In this document: positions 20,985 through 32,612 of the stretch, piece after piece
Layout: every line of letters begins with the position of its first letter
How positions within the stretch are numbered: the stretch's first letter is position 1
Assembly: GCA_034096865.1 (NCBI GenBank)
Contig: JAWQFJ010020176.1
Coordinates: 1 to 46,960, forward strand
Length of the DNA: 46,960 nt
Direction: 5' to 3'
Source: Theodoxus fluviatilis
Taxonomy: Eukaryota > Mollusca > Gastropoda > Cycloneritida > Neritidae
Translations under genes and position numbers: made by a program
The notes under the pieces: generated by a model
The model's input: the letters and a program-made list of their open reading frames with translations, nothing else
The model's database searches: none
Told to the model about the DNA's origin: nothing

Positions 20985-22268
20985 TGCCTTATCATTGGTG
21001 ATTTCAACAGTCATTCGGAAGCATGGGGATATGACGAGGCAGATAGAAGAGGAGAAGAGGTGGAAGTTTGGCAAGTCGACAACAATCTCCTGCTCCTGAA
21101 TGCTCCTGATGACCAACCAACATTCTTCTCGAGACGATGGCTGACAAACACAACACCTGACCTGGCCTTTGCCACCTATGATATTGCCAGGAAGGCAACC
21201 AGGACAGTCCTCAGCCAGCTTGGGGGGAGTGACCATAGACCCGTAAAACTCAGCTTGGACCTGAACTTCAAACCACAAGAAGCCAAAACATTCCCAAGAT
21301 GGAATTACAAGAAGGCCAACAGGGAGAGTTTCGCTGAGAAGGTGGACATGTACACTGGGGAAATCCGACACAAAAGGCAGAACATTCACAAAAGATCAAA
21401 GCGCTGAACCAGGCCATACTGAAAGCTGCCAATGAATCCATCCCACGGGGAGCCAGCAAGAATTATAGGCCTTACTGGACAGAAGAGCTCCAGCAGCTTG
21501 AAAATAGTGTGGAAGAGGCAAGAATGAAAGTTCAAGAAGATCCAACAATTCTGAACAACATTAAACTGAAGGCAGCAGCTGCAAAACACAAACAGGTTTT
21601 CAACCGGGAAGCTCGCAGAAGCTGGCATGAAATAACAGAGCAGCTGAACTTGGACAAAGATGGCAACAAACTATGGAAGCTGGCCCAAGCTATGAATGAC
21701 CAGAACAGTAAAAGCTCGCCAATAACACTCACCCATAACCAGGAACTGCTGACTGGAAAGAAAGCAGCCATTCATTTCATCAACCAGTATGCTGAGACAA
21801 GCCACCTACATGTACCCCTGGAGAGGAGAGCAGAGGTGAGGGCAGCCCAACCGATAAACCAAGAGGCCCAAGTGGAACCCTCCATGAACACGCCATTCAA
21901 TCTCCGGGAGCTTGAGGATGGACTGTCTGCCCTGAAGCAAAGGAAAGCACCAGGCCCTGACAAGATCACAAATAAAATGTTGCTTCATCTTGGCCCAAAA
22001 TCAAAGAAGAAACTACTGCAGCTCTACAATGAGAGCTGGAGAACAGGGACTGTGCCACAGGCGTGGAGGGAAGCCATCATGATACCAGTGCACAAAAAGA
22101 GCAAAGACCGGGCAAAGGCTGAAAGTTACCATCCTATCAGCCTCACCAGTTGCACAGGGAAGCTGATGGAACGCCTCATCAACACCAGGCTTATGTGGCA
22201 CTTGGAAGACAACCAGCACATCAGCCCAGAGCAAGCTGCCTTCAGATAAAACCGGTCCACAGAAGACC
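20985..22268 (+). pseudogene. I-like ORF2, 5' section: endonuclease end, linker, RT start
   Basis: Endonuclease motifs CLIIGDFNSHSEAWG, TTPDLAFAT and GSDHRPVKLSL (the final SDH is the family's catalytic segment) run in one frame to a stop at 21405-21407. A frame change near 21350-21360 is needed to reach the linker frame (21509-22249: PYWTEELQQLE, RKAPGPDKITNKMLL, WREAIMIPVHKKSKD, SYHPISLTSC, ISPEQAAF). A TAA at 22247-22249 then interrupts, before NRSTED-type sequence at the insertion point. Confidence 0.82.
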
Positions 22269-24535
22269 TGTTGGCATCCGTCAGTCTCGTGAGACTATGG
22301 AGTGTGCGCCAGGTTTGGTCAGTCCGGGGTTGAGCGGCAGCGTGCTCTGAGGCTGTAGAGCCCGATCCTTGAGCCGCATGCTCTGTTGCACTTGTCGCAA
22401 GTGAAGTCTTGGCGTGGCACTGTAGATGCCGACGCTATTCTCTGTCGTCTGCGTTCTCTCCTCTCCTCCCACTGCTCCCGTCTCCTCCTCTCGCTGGCCT
22501 GGATGCCAGTCTTGACGGCGTGTCTCCAGCTGTTGCGGTCAGCGGCCACCGTTTCCCAGTCTGCTGGGTTGATGCCTCCCGCCGTCATGTCACGTTTACA
22601 AACGTCCTTGTAGCGGAGGAGAGGTCTTCCTGCAGGTCTGGATCCCGTGGCGAGCTCGCAGTACAGCACATCTTTGGGTATTCGGCCGTGGTCCATCCTC
22701 CTGACGTGGCCCAGCCATCTAAGTCGTCTCTGGCTGAGCATGGCGAACATGCTGGGAATACCTGCTTGCGCCAGTATGTCCTTGTTGGGGATGCGGTCTT
22801 GCCAGCTGATGCCCAGGATCCTTCTGAGGCAACGCATGTGAAAGGTGTTGAGCCGGCGTTCTTGGCGGGAATACAGGGTCCACGCTTCGCTTCCGTAAAG
22901 GAGCGTGCTGAGAACACAGGCCTGGTAGACTTTCATCTTGGTGTTTGTTGTCAGCATGGAGTTGTCCCAGACACGCTTTCCGAGGCGGGCCAGTGATGTT
23001 GCGGCTTTGCCAATGCGCTTGTTTAGTTCGGCGTCCAGAGACAAGTTGCTTGAGATGGTGGAGCCCAGGTATGTAAACTCCTCCACCACCATAAGGGTGT
23101 GATCGCCGATGGAGATGCTGGGAGCGGTACTGACATCCTGACCCATGACTTCGGTCTTCTTGATGTTGATGGTCAGAGCGAATTCTTTGCATGCCTGGGC
23201 AAAGCAGTTGATGAGACTGTGTGCGCAGTCAGGGCAGCATCATCAGCAAACAACAGCTCTCTGATCAGGGCACTTTGGTCTTTGCACGGAGGCGGGCTAG
23301 GTTGAAGAGGCCTCCATCACTTCTGGTATGGATGTACACACCATCCTCAGACTGTCTGAAGGCGTAGGACAGTAGCAAGGAGAAGAAGATGCCGAAGAGG
23401 GTAGGGGCAAGCACACAGCCCTGTTTCACGCCGCTTCTGATAAGTCTCTTTAGCTCGCGGTTGATGATGGCTGTCTTTCTGGAGTCATCGACCTGACTTA
23501 GGTCGTCGGAGAGGCCAGGGCACATTGTCCTGACGTTCCAGCTTGCCATCCGCAGGATACATGTTTTTTTGCTTCTTTGTTTTTTGCCTGGTGCAGGGGT
23601 TTTACAGTCTGCTTGTCGGTTTTGCCTAAGCTCCAAGCACCCAATGAAGCAGGCAGACTGTGGCGGGTCAGCACCTATCTGGCCGGGGGCTGCCCGGCTT
23701 GAGGCGGGCGGTAGCTGACCAGTGGAACTACGAAGGTTCCTCCCACCGTCGGAGACAACCCGTAGCGTCCGAGCACACGCCAATCACTCTGGACTTAGAA
23801 CTCGTAACTGCTGTCTCCCGTGTTGTTTCTGTCACTGTAAAACAGCGGCACTGAAGTGACCTCTCCAGGGCGCGAGCCTGGGCAGCGTGTATGGAGATCC
23901 TGGGTTGCCCAGTCGACAGAATCCCCCACTCGGCCTCGCTGGTGTGGTCCAAAGGAACGCGGAGCGATACGTTTGGCACCAGTCTGGCTGCAGAAGCTGC
24001 CGGAAGGAGGTCAAGACTGACGACCAACCGCCTTAGGGGCTTCACTCCGGATTTATGTAGGGTTTACTCCTTAGCCTTTCCTCCTCCCGAAGGTATCCAC
24101 AAGGCAGCGGAGCCCTAGTTTTATTCGCCTCTTACGAATCGCGCAGGGAGACGCGGCGGGTCAATTCTTACCCCGAGCCGGCAGGGGTGGGTTTTACATC
24201 AGAGTTTCCCTCTCCTAGATGAACTGCCTGACGAGGCTAACGAGCTCCATCTGCCCGGGTTTGAAGTCGGAGTTGTCCTTCTCCTAGACTGGTTGCCAAC
24301 CAAGGCTTATGAGCCCAGTCTGCCCAGTTCCCGGTTATACCGCCGAGTGCTCGGTCGCACCTGCAGGAAGCTTTGTGAGTAACAGGGGGACCACGTGAAG
24401 GTGTTCCTGAAGGAGCATTTGAGTAGGAGAGGCCATATGCGTGCATGTGCAGCGAGCTGCATTGCAGCAGCAATCACTACCCCAGGATGGGAGAGGCTAT
24501 GTGTTGCGCGTCACCATCCATTTGCTGTGCAAATG
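22269..24535 (-). mobile_element. RTE-like LINE inserted in the I-like LINE, internally deleted
   Basis: Flanked by a perfect 10-base direct repeat, ACAGAAGACC (22259-22268 and 24536-24545), the target duplication. On the minus strand, an untranslated 5' section (24535-23700) leads to a start of endonuclease (RMASWNVRTMCPGLSDDL near 23500-23560). The frame then jumps straight into mid-RT (SGVKQGCVLAPTLFGIFFS), so about half the ORF is deleted. The 3' end reads GTCTCACGAGACTGACGGAT, close to the left boundary. RT that could reinitiate transposition is lacking. Confidence 0.85.
22319..23783 (-). pseudogene. RTE-like ORF remnant: endonuclease start fused to RT, then C-terminus
   Basis: The first frame (23783-23265) carries the endonuclease start and the RT block with CVLAPTLFGIFFSLLL. 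The catalytic ELLFADDAALTAHT follows near 23190-23250 in another frame. The last frame (23146-22319) has EEFTYLGSTISSNLSLD, LLYGSEAWTLYSRQERRLN, RRLRWLGHVRRM, AGRPLLRYKDVCKRD and a C-terminal C2H2-like finger beginning FTCDKCNRACGSR. The Met of the upper frame lies in leader sequence; RMASWNV is the natural N-terminus. Confidence 0.82.
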
Positions 24536-26557
24536 ACAGAAGACCAGATCACATATATTGCCCAAGCAGTTGAAGATGCCTTTCAGGACAGGAAGCACAC
24601 CATTGCTGTATGGATTGATCTGGAAAAAGCCTTTGATAAGGTATGGAAAGATGGCCTCAAGCTCAAACTACGTCAGTGTGGAGTCGCTGGACGTATGTAC
24701 AAGTGGATCGCCCAATACCCACACAACAGAAAAGCTAGGGTCCAGATCAAACAACACTCCAGCAAGAAGAAAGTCCTCAAAGAAGGAGTTTCACAAGGAG
24801 GAGTGCTCTCCCCGACACTATTCCTTGTGTTCATCAAGGACATCATCCACAATTTGCCCAAAAACGTTCGAGGTGCCATCTATGCCGATGACCTTGCACT
24901 GTGGTGCAGTGAGGAATACATCTCGACGGCAAACTACAGACTCCAGCTAGCTCTTCAGCAGATAGAGGCATGGACCAAGTCATGGCTTGTGAAGATCAAT
25001 GAGAGAAAGACCACATACACCATCTTCTCCCTCTCCACAAAAAACCAAAAGGTGAAGCTGAAGGTCAACTCCCATGAGCTTGAGGCTGACGACTCCCCCA
25101 CATACCTTGGGGTCACCCTAGACCGCAGACTGACATGGAGAAACCAGCTGCACAAGAATGAGGCCAGAGGGAAAATCAGGATGGCCCTAATGAAGAAACT
25201 GTCAGGCATGGACTGGGGTGCAGACCAGACCGTACTGAAGAAGCTGTATGTGGGCAGGGTCCGTCCCGTTCTGGAGTACGGTATGGCAGCTACAGCAACT
25301 GCTGCCAAGTCAAACAGCAACAGGCTGGCCAGACTGCAGAACCAGGCCATGAGAATGATGACAGGAGCCATGCGCAGTACCCCCATTACTGCTCTAGAGA
25401 CTGCCACAGGTCTGCAACCCCTTGATGACAGAAAGAACATCAAGGTGCTGACACAAGCAGCAAAGTTCAAACGCCTCCAAAATCATCCCATGCATGAAAG
25501 AATGAGCATGCCAACAAAAGGGAGGCTCAAAAGGTCCAGCTTTATCAACCAGAGCAGGATACTTGAGAGGAGAGACCCAGAACTGTTGGACCACAAGCCA
25601 ACACCAATACCAACAACAACATCTGTCCCCTCATGGGAAAGACTGAAATTCCCAACCATCAGAGATGACATTCCAGGCATTGGGAAGAAAGGCACACAGT
25701 CAGACCACGAGAGGAAGTCATTGACCTTAGAGCTCATCCAATCTACCTATCCTGAAAAACAGTGGACACACGCCTATACAGATGGGTCTGCTGCAGAAGC
25801 AACGAGGGATGGAGGAGGAGGCGTGTATATCAGGTACACCGGGTACGAGACCCACATCCCCATAGCAACGGGCAGATACTCCACCAACTTCAGAGCAGAG
25901 GCAGAGGCCCTGAGAACGGCATCGGCCCACTTACTGGATCACCGAGATGCGACACACCAGCACGTGGTCATCTTCACTGATGCTTTGTCTGTGCTGAGCG
26001 CACTCCAGGACCCTCGCAAGAAGGAACTGAATGAACTTGCAGCCACTCTGTCTGAGCTGGCCGCACAGGTGACACTGACACTCCAATGGATTCCTGCACA
26101 CTGTGGAGTGCATGGAAATGAGACGGCTGACAGACTGGCCAGGGAAGGTGGTCAGCTGGACCAGGAAGACAGACAGGTCTCTTATGCAGAAGAGAAGACC
26201 ATCATCAAGGCTCTGTCTCAGAAAAAGTGGCGCCAGCAACATCTGAACTACAACCAGAATGACAGCTACTACTTTCTGAACAGAGCTGACCAAGTCATTC
26301 TGTTCCGACTCCGAACAGGACACAACAAATTGCCAGCACATATGTTCCACAAGTTCAAAGCCGGTCAGACAGACAGATGTTCTTGCGACACTGCCTCGAT
26401 GACTGGTGAACACCTTCTCCAAGACTGCCCCCACCATGATGCCCTCAGAAGAGCCACGTGGCCAGACCAGACACCAGTGAGGAGCAAGCTCTATGGCAAC
26501 CTGGAGGAGCTGCGGAGAACAGCTGCATTTGTGCGGGCAACTGGCGCAATCATCTAG
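24536..26557 (+). pseudogene. I-like ORF2, 3' section: RT core, RNase H, C-terminus
   Basis: The open frame continues the element after the insertion: TEDQITYIAQAVED, VWIDLEKAFDKVWKDGL (first catalytic Asp), GVSQGGVLSPTLFLVFI, the YADDLALW catalytic pair at about 24880-24905, and SPTYLGVTLDRRLTWR. RNase H follows: YTDGSAAEATRDGG near 25770-25820, the Glu of FRAEAEALR, FTDALSVLSAL and WIPAHCGVHGNETAD near 26087-26130. It closes with CSCDTASMTGEHLLQDCPHH. No internal stop is seen over about 670 codons, so this section is well preserved. The frame also runs back to 24395 through the inserted LINE's leader, but that start is accidental. Confidence 0.88.
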
Positions 26558-26574
26558 CGATCTACAAGAAGAAG

Positions 26575-27257
26575 CTCATAAGGACACACTCGCCGTGAAG
26601 GCGGAAGACTGCGGGAGGTCCAGAGCTTTCTTGATGCTTCACGCTGCAGAGACCCGGATGAGCCAAAATGGCGGAGACAGTGCGAGTTGGGCTGGTGTTC
26701 GGAGATAACAGTGCCTGTAATGTGCTTCTCAGGGTTCGAGAATGGAAAGTGTACGTACACGGAAGTATTTGCTGTTCGAGTGTTCCATTGTATATATTGA
26801 GGAGTAGGTGTGTAGGTTATTTCTGGACATACACTGCCAGAAATGTTTTTATCGCTTGCAAACACCCAACACCGTATATTTACACTCTATGAATTATGTC
26901 CTTTGAATTGATCAAAATGAATTGAGGTCTAACATTTTCGACAAAATTGTCTACAGTTGAACCCGGGTTGCTTTTTTTCATTGAAAAAGTTCCCATGCCA
27001 TTCGATATGACACCATGGTGTGTTCTATCAAGTGAAAAGCTGATGTGATATCTGTATTGTCAGTTATTTCGTTTATCGGCAACTTCTTCACTGAGTCTGG
27101 CGCCAGGACTTAGCCATGTTCTTTCGCCTTGCCAGTAGATGATTGGCCATTATTCTAGCTGTAGGAGCGTCTCACTCACCCTGGACTAGCCAATCTTGAG
27201 ATTTTGGGCCTAACAAACGCGCCCAAGGTTCACATGTTTCTTTTTTCCTCTCTGAGT

Positions 27258-27261
<4 letters not shown>
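26575..27261. other. No recognised feature
   Basis: Sequence downstream of the I-like LINE. Apart from a short GC-rich part next to the element it is AT-rich and I see no exon, RNA gene or shared repeat. Confidence 0.5.
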
Positions 27262-27733
<472 letters not shown>

Positions 27734-27840
27734 AGAGAGCATTTTCTCAAATGAAGATAGTGTTATCAAGTTGTTGACAGTCATCTTGCATATCCCTTCA
27801 TTGATACTAGATAACACTGCTCCATTGACCGCCCCTGTAG

Positions 27841-28026
27841 GACCAGAAGATCATAGAACTGATGCAGACCAAGCGGGAGAGGGAGCAGGCAGAGCTGGAA
27901 GCCAAGGAGGCCGCTCACCGTGCCTGGCACCAGCAGCAGCAGAAGGAAGAGGCAGCCAGGGTTGCCACAGAAATGGAGCGCCGAAAGCTGCTTGCAGAAC
28001 TTGATCGTCAGAAAACTTTGCGCAGG
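27841..28026 (+). CDS. CCDC177: Host gene exon 5, start of the coiled coil (CCDC177-like)
   Basis: Acceptor CCCCTGTAG at 27832-27840; donor CGCAGG|GTGGGT at 28027. It is 186 nt, 62 codons, phase 0 at both ends. It begins DQKIIELMQTKREREQAELE and ends LDRQKTLRR. It has heptad-like Leu/Ala spacing and is about half charged. The D-x-K-I-x-x-L-M start and a following A-H-x-x-W segment are the strongest match to what I remember of CCDC177, where they open the coiled-coil half. This exon is the main reason for the gene name. Confidence 0.75.
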
Positions 28027-28339
28027 GTGGGTTCCAGCTGTATGTTGCACTCAGTTTTCAGAATGAAGATGGTGATAAAGATCAATTTCATTTTGAAACC
28101 CTGCATCTCTCCTGGCGCAGTCAGCTAGAGGTTGAATTACCAGTGTCGAAGAAAGTTTAAAGTTCAAATATCATTTGCTGACAGTTGTGGTGGTTCTAAC
28201 AAAGCAACTAATCATCTCTGCATCCTGAACCAACACTTTGAGTCTCATATGCACCACACTTGTCAACAATGATCTACAAATATTTGTGCAGATCCACTTT
28301 ACAAGCCAAAAATTACAGCAGGGCACCTAGTCTATTTAT

Positions 28340-28357
28340 CTACACATCTATAAAAGC

Positions 28358-28411
<54 letters not shown>

Positions 28412-28525
28412 AATGAAACTTGGCACACTTACATATGCTGATAGGCTACCTAGATGCATGGTAGGGGTGCATGGAGTGCCCCCCTCTCCCCCCCCCAAGG
28501 GGCCCAGGGACTACAGCAGATTTTG
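28340..28525. repeat. (TG)n microsatellite with attached repeat sequence
   Basis: TATAAAAGCCAG is followed by (TG)n at 28361-28409, then ATGAAACTTGGCACACTTAC and a C run at 28489-28497. The unique sequence beside the TG run reads like a microsatellite-bearing dispersed repeat, but no second copy lies in this window. Confidence 0.6.
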
Positions 28526-29501
28526 AAGACTTTTGACTGTACATGTACACAAGTTGGCTACAGTTAATGCCCTCGGCTAACATGATTCAATGCTGACAGA
28601 ACTAAAGAAAAGTGAGGTGAAGGAGAAAAAGATTACAGCAAACTAGGGAGGGAGAAGAGAATGAGAGAGGGAAAGGGGATGTGTGGGTGTCAGCTGTGTG
28701 GCTAGTTATCAACACAGAGCCAAATATCTTGCAGGGAACAGACCATTAATGTTTCTGACTTCAGGTAGAAACTGAACTTAGACCTTCTTGTGAATGTCAG
28801 GTGTGTTTGTTGATTGTCAACGAATCCCAGCTACGGCAATTATAACTATCACCACATACACTGACCCACTGCACTGTCATCTGTGATTGACAGAAGCCTT
28901 CCTGCACAGCAACACATGTCCAGAGGTCATCTTGAATATCAGCCTAAATTAAGACGATCCTTCATCAATCGTAGTTCTTGATTAGGAAATTTTTTTAAAG
29001 TTGTGATTATGGTAACTTTTGACTCCATTTTTTTTCTTCTGCAGACCCAAAACAGTTTTTTGATTGTGAGAAAAAAGAAGAAGAAGGTGAACAACAAACT
29101 GCATGGTCTCATCTTCCCATTGAGTACTATTTAAATAAATAAGTGTTTTCAGCAAATGAGATATTTTACTTCATGTTCAGATATATACATGACATTTCTT
29201 AAAATACATATATATGTGTGGAGTGTCAATGCAATCTTCTTAAATAAAAAAAAAAAAAAATGAAAAGTTATGTTTACTTACTGACCCAAATTTTTGTTGT
29301 TGCCTTAACTACTACAGTATTTTTGGGATACCTTAGAATATTTTATCAGCTTCAAGGGGTTAAAAACAAAGGAGGGACTAGTAAAAGTGATATGACTTTT
29401 AAACTCTTTGCATGTTTTGATCCCTTTCATCTGAAGAAGATGTTTTTGTGAAAAACTTGTGCCTTTAGACCATCAGGATGTGGCAGCTGCTATTACAGCG
29501 T

Positions 29502-30135
29502 ATGAGGTGTGACCCAAAAGTTCCTGGACTACACCTATAACAAGCAGCAAACATACTTAATTCAAATTTGACTGCCATCACCATTGAAATAGTTCCTTTG
29601 GGCAGTGATATACCGCTCCCAGTGCTTCTGCCATCCTTGGTAGGCTCCCTTGAAGTCCTGCTCTTTTAGGGTATCGAGTGCCATGTGTGATGCTTGCTTG
29701 ATCTCATCCACAGTGTCAAATCGGCGACCTTTCAACTTGAATTTTATTTTAGGGAAGAGGAAGAAGTCACAGGGAGCCAAATCCGGGGAGTAGGGTGAAT
29801 GTGGAGCTACAGTCGTGCTGTGCAGCCCAGTAACTTATGCATTTCATGTTGGATCACCCAGTTGCCATTGTGCCACAGTTCAGGTCACTTGCATCAAATG
29901 TTCTCTCTCAAATGCCTTAAAACAGTGCAATAGAACTAGGCATCGACAGTCTGGCCCTGGGGAATGAATTCATGGTGCACTACCCTGCAAAAGTGATAAA
30001 AAATTACAAGCAAGCACTTGGTCGTGCTCCTGACCTGCCTTCTTTCTATCTGGGAGAATGTGGGCTCTTCCACTGTGAAGACTGCTGTAGTCTCTTTGGC
30101 TGCTTGGGACTACCCTTGACTGAGCTAGTGGAAGA
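29502..30135 (-). pseudogene. Mariner-type transposase fossil
   Basis: On the minus strand from about 30135: SSQWKSPHSPR, then CLLVIFYHFCRVVHHEF, PQGQTVDA, a PELWHNGNWVIQH segment, PYSPDLAPCDFFLFPK (containing the third acidic residue of the mariner DD34D triad) and GRRFDTVDEIKQ with the C-terminus. These come in several frames with stops, and part of the middle is lost near 29820-29850. GGTGTGACCCAAAAGTTCC at 29505-29524 looks like the terminal inverted repeat. The 5' end is missing. It sits in the intron between exons 5 and 6. Confidence 0.8.
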
Positions 30136-30294
30136 GGCCCTGAAAGCCCAGCAACCAGGGGTTCCAGCTGATGAGGGGGGGGGGGGGGGGGGCGCATTGA
30201 CCAGTTCTGGCTGTATGTTGTACTTCATATGTGTTTGAAACAGTCTTATTGTAACTTTGACGTGTTTAATCCAAGGCAAATATTCTTCCTGCAG

Positions 30295-30414
30295 AGTGCA
30301 AGCCGAGAGAAACTGGACAAGTCAGAATCCTGGCTGTCTGAGAAGCAGAAAAGCTTGGATCTGGACTCTACGCAGGACTGGGAAAGCTCCTACATCAAGC
30401 AACTCAAAATCAAG
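30295..30414 (+). CDS. CCDC177: Host gene exon 6 (CCDC177-like)
   Basis: Acceptor TTCTTCCTGCAG at 30283-30294; donor ATCAAG|GTCTGA at 30415. It is 120 nt, 40 codons, phase 0 at both ends. It begins SASREKLDKSESWLSEKQKS and ends IKQLKIK. Charged and helical after a short Ser/Asp-rich part. A GA microsatellite (30488-30560) starts 73 bases after the donor. Confidence 0.72.
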
Positions 30415-30483
30415 GTCTGACAGTGACCACCAGTGTTGCCTTTCATGCACAAGCTTGCACTGAAGTGCTTGAGCACATGCACA

Positions 30484-30487
<4 letters not shown>

Positions 30488-30560
<73 letters not shown>
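30488..30560. repeat. (GA)n microsatellite
   Basis: Nearly uninterrupted GA dinucleotides just downstream of the exon 6 donor. Confidence 0.95.
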
Positions 30561-30562
<2 letters not shown>

Positions 30563-30710
30563 ATAGCCACTGCAGCAATTGTATTCACTTATGCCCGAAA
30601 TGCCGGCTTTCGGCATGTAGGGCAGCAACAAAGGATCAACACTCCTGTCGGTTTTGGGCCTTCTTTTGAATGGTGCTCCAGGATTCCTTCATGATCTTGA
30701 GCTCCCCCTC

Positions 30711-31643
30711 TGTAACGGACCGGCTAACTGGGCCTCGGGTCAGCCTAGCCCGCACAATGAAAATAAAATAAAAGACACCAACACCAGCATAAATGTAAGA
30801 ATGAAGTGTAATAACCCTTGTGCCTTACGGCACCCACCCAAGCAGCCTCGGCCCACACCAGGGCACAAAGGTGCTAACGTAGCTCAGGCAGCCTCGGCCC
30901 CCACCAGGGCACAAAGGCGCTAACGTACTTCCAACCAATGACCATGCAGCCCCCGCCGATATAGAAATGAGTATATTTACCACATTCACACTCACTCAAT
31001 AGCCCGGCCCACACCAGGGCTCACCAGAACTAACGTGCGGCCCCCGCCGATAATCGTTCTACATACAACGTTTTGGCTTCTCCATCATCTCAGCCTCCAA
31101 CGGCCTGTCTTCCTCCATCTTGTCAGATTCACTGTCCTCTCCACGCATCAACATAGGCATCCCGCTGCCTACGGAGATTCTCTCTCGGCTAACCCCAGCG
31201 TCAATTCCGATTTCATATCTACCGGCACTCGTTGTGTTGCTGTTGACGTCCTCCATCTTGTTGGCAACTTGGAATCCGTCGAACTGCAGGACATCGGTCA
31301 CCATCACTGCCCCTGCAGACTCAGGCCGACTTCCCTGGCACCGGGACAGTCCTGTGCAGCACCGGCCGAAGACTCTCCAGTCCACGCACGACCATGCTCA
31401 GCGACGCACAGCGCGAACCACCAAGTCAACCCCGACAACGCTTCTCCGCTCCTGCCGAGACTCCATCTCCATATTTTCCAACCGCTCAAGTCCGAGTTCT
31501 TTTTCTGGGCCGCGTCACAATGTGACCTCACAAAACTTATGACGTAACGTTCGCAGAAGTAAATCTGGAGAACTTGTGTCAAACCTTTGCCTGGTTTTAC
31601 ATAGCTATGGACAATCCATATGCCATACCACGCATTCTTTACA
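30711..31643 (-). repeat. 3' LTR of the deleted LTR element
   Basis: 933 bp, plus-strand ends TGTAACGG...TTTACA. Near-identical to 34651-35579 except for a divergent block at about 31189-31310 and a few single changes elsewhere. Confidence 0.9.
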
Positions 31644-31662
31644 CTACCCCTTTCCCCCAATA

Positions 31663-32196
31663 AAAACTTGAGAACTGAATTGAACAAGTTTTAAATTTTT
31701 TTCCAACTCCATTAAAAAAAATTAACCATTGATAAAACCAATGACAAAACAAAACAAAAATTAAGGAGTACTTCGTCAATAAGGTACCACAACCAAAAGT
31801 CATATTTCCTGAGAGTGCCCGAGAACTACATCCCTTGGACTAATACACGCATGTGAAATCAAAAACCACAATGCATTTCCACAAAATTGACTATCCGCAA
31901 AGTCAATTTACAGTCCCCAACATGAGCAAACAAAAGCACAAGCCAAGTCACAGCTTTGAGCTTATCTCCCAATGGTGCATATCACCTAGATGCTACGACC
32001 ATTATCTCTTAATCAACAGCATTCTGAGTACAACACATCAGCCTCAGAAAAACACAACCTCATGTAAGACCCGAACAACTCATACAGTACTATAACGTTA
32101 AGGAAATTGACCAAACATCATAAGTACCATAGTAACTTGAAATTTCAAAACTAACATTTTTAACAGTACATTTCTAAATATCCCCGAAAATTTTCT
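31663..32196. other. Untranslated interior of the LTR element
   Basis: AT-rich sequence between the RNase H remnant and the polypurine tract. No coding segment recognised. Confidence 0.55.
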
Positions 32197-32325
32197 TCAT
32201 ACATCCAAAAGATACATCCAGACCAGTGCCAAGCATGCCCTCTCCACTGTTGAGTATCTGCTCTCCCTACCCGACCACTTTCTCCTCGTGCAGAGGACCG
32301 GGCGAAGAATCCCATCGTCTTTTGC
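32197..32325 (-). pseudogene. RNase H remnant
   Basis: The minus frame ending at 32197 reads RPVLCTRRKWSGRESRYSTV and then ERACLALVW. SGRESRYSTVE is the conserved start of the Ty3-type RNase H domain that follows RT. The sequence before it is zinc-knuckle coding in another frame, so a deletion joint lies near 32325-32340. A stop follows within 10 codons. Confidence 0.72.
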
Positions 32326-32605
32326 GCGCATGAGATCTGCGCCAACACCTGTCGAGGATACACCTGTAGCACTTCTTGTCCTGGTCATTGGGGCAGCTAC
32401 ACGATATGTGTCCCTTGTTCCCGCAACGGTAGCAGGACATTCCACGGTGGGCGCTGAAGCCACCAAAGCGGTTCCGAGGTTTATTCGTACAGTTCCAGGA
32501 GATGTGACCTACCCTGCCGCAGTTGTAGCAGGATATGTTTGCACCATCAGGGCAGTCGCACTGGAAGTGACCAGCTTTACCACAGTTGTAGCAAGACCCG
32601 CTCAT
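32267..32605 (-). pseudogene. Zinc-knuckle array after the protease
   Basis: Three CCHC knuckles in a row: CYNCGKAGHFQCDC, CYNCGRVGHISWNC and CYRCGNKGHISCSC, followed by CYRC of an incomplete fourth. They are in a different frame from gag-protease (which ends at 32613), so a +1 shift or an indel separates them. The array is cut by the deletion that removed RT. Confidence 0.75.
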
Positions 32606-32612
32606 CCCTCTG

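Larger units (their letters stand above)
20957..26574 (+). mobile_element. I-like non-LTR retrotransposon with RNase H, split by a later LINE
   Basis: A plus-strand LINE: the C-terminal part of the endonuclease, the linker, the RT, an RNase H domain and a C-terminal Cys/His region, ending near an AAGAAG tail at about 26563-26574. The RT is interrupted at 22268 by a 2267-bp minus-strand LINE and resumes at 24536-24546. ORF1 and the endonuclease N-terminus are missing (5' truncation near 20957). RNase H is shared by the I, R1, LOA, Tad and Ingi-like groups, so the clade name is approximate. It lies in sense within the intron between exons 4 and 5. Confidence 0.85.

Noticed and set aside
24395..24535. 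N-terminal extension of the I-like RT frame starting at 24395
   Set aside because: This stretch belongs to the leader of the inserted RTE-like LINE. The target duplication at 24536 marks where the I-like frame resumes.
31035..31687. ORFs of 100-170 codons inside the LTRs (also at 34968-35587)
   Set aside because: They lie wholly within the LTRs, in both strands and several frames, without any recognised domain, and shift frame between the two LTR copies.
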